From Conidiobolus incongruus B7586 (taxonomy: Eukaryota; Entomophthoromycota; Entomophthoromycetes; Entomophthorales; Conidiobolaceae), in assembly GCA_000697335.1 (NCBI GenBank), contig JNEM01010476.1, positions 1 to 26,773 of the forward strand: a stretch of 26,773 bases of DNA, read 5' to 3'. The notes under the pieces are model-generated. The model did not search any database, was not told the DNA's origin, and saw nothing but the letters and a program-made list of their open reading frames with translations. Numbering within the stretch: position 1 is the stretch's first letter; each line of letters begins with the position of its first letter. Below, one piece after another: positions 25,181-26,773 of this stretch. The position numbers and the translations under genes were made by a program.

Positions 25181-25271
25181 AGATCATTATGCATTATGAG
25201 TGTGAAGATATTCTATATATTTTTATTTGAATACAAATTTTGTATGATTTAATAAGAAAATAATATAATTG

Positions 25272-25300
25272 AATAATAATAATAATAATGATAATAATAA
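25272..25300. repeat. AAT-type trinucleotide microsatellite
   Basis: A run of AAT units with one G interruption. It is ordinary simple-sequence DNA. Confidence 0.8.
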
Positions 25301-25355
25301 ATTATGAATATTGTTTAAATTTATTGCCAGTTATTGATTGATTATCAACTCTATA

Positions 25356-25380
25356 ATTTGACATAGAATGTGGTTGAAGT
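25356..25380 (+). repeat. Right copy of the 24-25 nt direct repeat
   Basis: Same orientation as 21947-21970. The shared core is ATAGAATGTGGT followed by A or T, then GAAGT. See the left copy for interpretation. Confidence 0.45.
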
Positions 25381-26773
25381 CAAAGTTTATTACTAGCAGG
25401 TTTCATACCCAATGTGTATCTATTATTTCTGGTTTAGAATGCTAATTAGAAAACATGAAATTTTGCAACTACATACATACATGTTGAGTATCAATAATAT
25501 CAAATTAATATTTTCTTTAACAACTCATGCTTACAAATATATTATAATAATTCTATTTTCAAAAATAAAAGATATACTGATGGTGGTTAAATAATATATC
25601 AACAATATAGTTCATAACATTCAATATATTTATTTTTATTTTTTTTAGATTATATAAATTAGGCAAATAACCAGTGCTTTGTTGACTGAGTTAAAGCAGA
25701 AATGTTTTAGCTTAGTTTAATTATTTATGAATAAATTTATTTACTTTTTGAGTAATAATATTTCACTTAAATTATTGAATAACAAATTTAAATCATAATA
25801 TTAAAATTTAATTTATTATATATGGATACCAAAATTAAATTGAGTAGAATTATCAATTAATTTTCAATAATAAGATTTTAAATAATCCTGTTTCAAATTT
25901 ATAAAATTTTAAAATTTATATTACTTAAAGTCAAATATTTCAAGTATTTAGTAAAATTATAAGGATTGATTATAACAAATAGGTAATATTAAAAATAAAA
26001 TTACTTTTCATTCTATATAATATTTGGGCAAGAATTATGTCATTTAAAATCTTTGTTTTTGAATTAAATGAATAAAAAAAGATTAAGATTGACTTAATTT
26101 CAATTACAAAATAATTTATTAAAATTAAGAAAGTTAAAAAAATATATTAAAATTAATTATAACTTTTTATAATTGAAAATTAATACATTTTTTAAAATAA
26201 AAAAGGAAATTATTTTTTCAATTTATAATAAAATTTGATTTTATACGGGATAGTTATTAACTTTGGCTTTTTTAATATAAATTATCTTGGATTAAAATAT
26301 CCTAATAACACAACTTTCATTTTAAATAATGCTATAGGATGATAACTATTCTTTAATTTTCTCAGAAAATCTTTGGTTATAATTACTTTATTAAAACCAA
26401 ACAGATAAAAATTGACCTTTAGCTTAGATAGCCAAAAATAATACTCACCCATAAAATTGACCCTATAAACCACTATTACTATAGTTGATAATTTAAAAGT
26501 AAATCTAATTTTATCAATAATCATAGATTTGAATATTATACTAATATAAGTCATGACAAATATAATATAATATAAAGTATATATAATCTTAATAAAAACA
26601 ATAGAAATTTATTTAAAACCTTTTTTAATTTGGTAAAAGTTATTATGGTAAATCTAATATAATATTTATTTTAATTCATATAATTAATTTTGAAATAATA
26701 TAAATAAATATAAAATTAACTTAGTATTGAGTTTTTAATAATAATATAGTTTATTAAATTAATATAATTAAAT

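Larger units (their letters stand above)
25181..26773. other. AT-rich intergenic region to the window end
   Basis: No gene is supported. It contains an AAT-type microsatellite (25272-25300), the right copy of the 24-25 nt repeat (25356-25380), and a 90-codon minus-strand open frame at 26282-26554. That frame starts in Ile/Lys/Phe-rich sequence and has a slightly less AT-rich second half, but matches no family known to me. Confidence 0.5.

Overview
The window reads as nuclear DNA of an early-diverging or otherwise AT-rich fungus. The evidence is intergenic DNA that is nearly all A and T, compact genes split by many GT-AG introns of about 47-59 nt, Rsp5-type HECT ligase and TAF5 genes, a fungal-type QCR10 subunit of complex III, a nuclear gene for the mitochondrial ribosomal protein uS19m, and eukaryotic tRNAs without encoded CCA. 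Complex III and mitoribosome genes argue against an anaerobic fungus that has lost respiration. I cannot name the genus.

Layout. 1-1250 is gene-poor. A TMEM19/DUF92 membrane protein (+, 1251-2266, 4 exons) faces an RSP5/NEDD4-type ubiquitin ligase (-, 5800-2649, 9 exons) across a 382 nt convergent gap. After a 3.3 kb AT-rich desert come tRNA-Gly(TCC) at 9126-9197, a 75-codon basic protein I do not recognise (10637-10864), QCR10 (12568-12777), TAF5 (14268-17142, 9 exons), and a membrane-anchored cytochrome b5-like/MAPR protein (17981-18799, 5 exons). The next two genes are on the minus strand: RSM19/uS19m (19291-19548) and tRNA-Leu(CAA) (19797-19879).

From about 22.0 to 25.2 kb the composition changes: it is richer in G and C, with pyrimidine-rich flanks and a core near 50% GC at about 23.38-23.94 kb. 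It holds CCAAT/TATA promoter-like motifs, a (CTAGC)7 tract, and short coding-looking stretches that are broken. A related 24-25 nt sequence occurs on each side of it. It looks like a decayed insertion or pseudogene of unknown family. The last 1.6 kb is AT-rich again.

The genes are ordinary housekeeping genes (ubiquitylation, TFIID/SAGA, respiration, mitochondrial translation, heme or sterol biology, tRNA) and are not an obvious functional cluster. The features most worth a second look are the 435 nt structured intron in RSP5, about eight times the usual intron length here, and the 22.0-25.2 kb island. All exon joins were inferred by reading frame, family conservation and GT-AG rules, with no transcript data.
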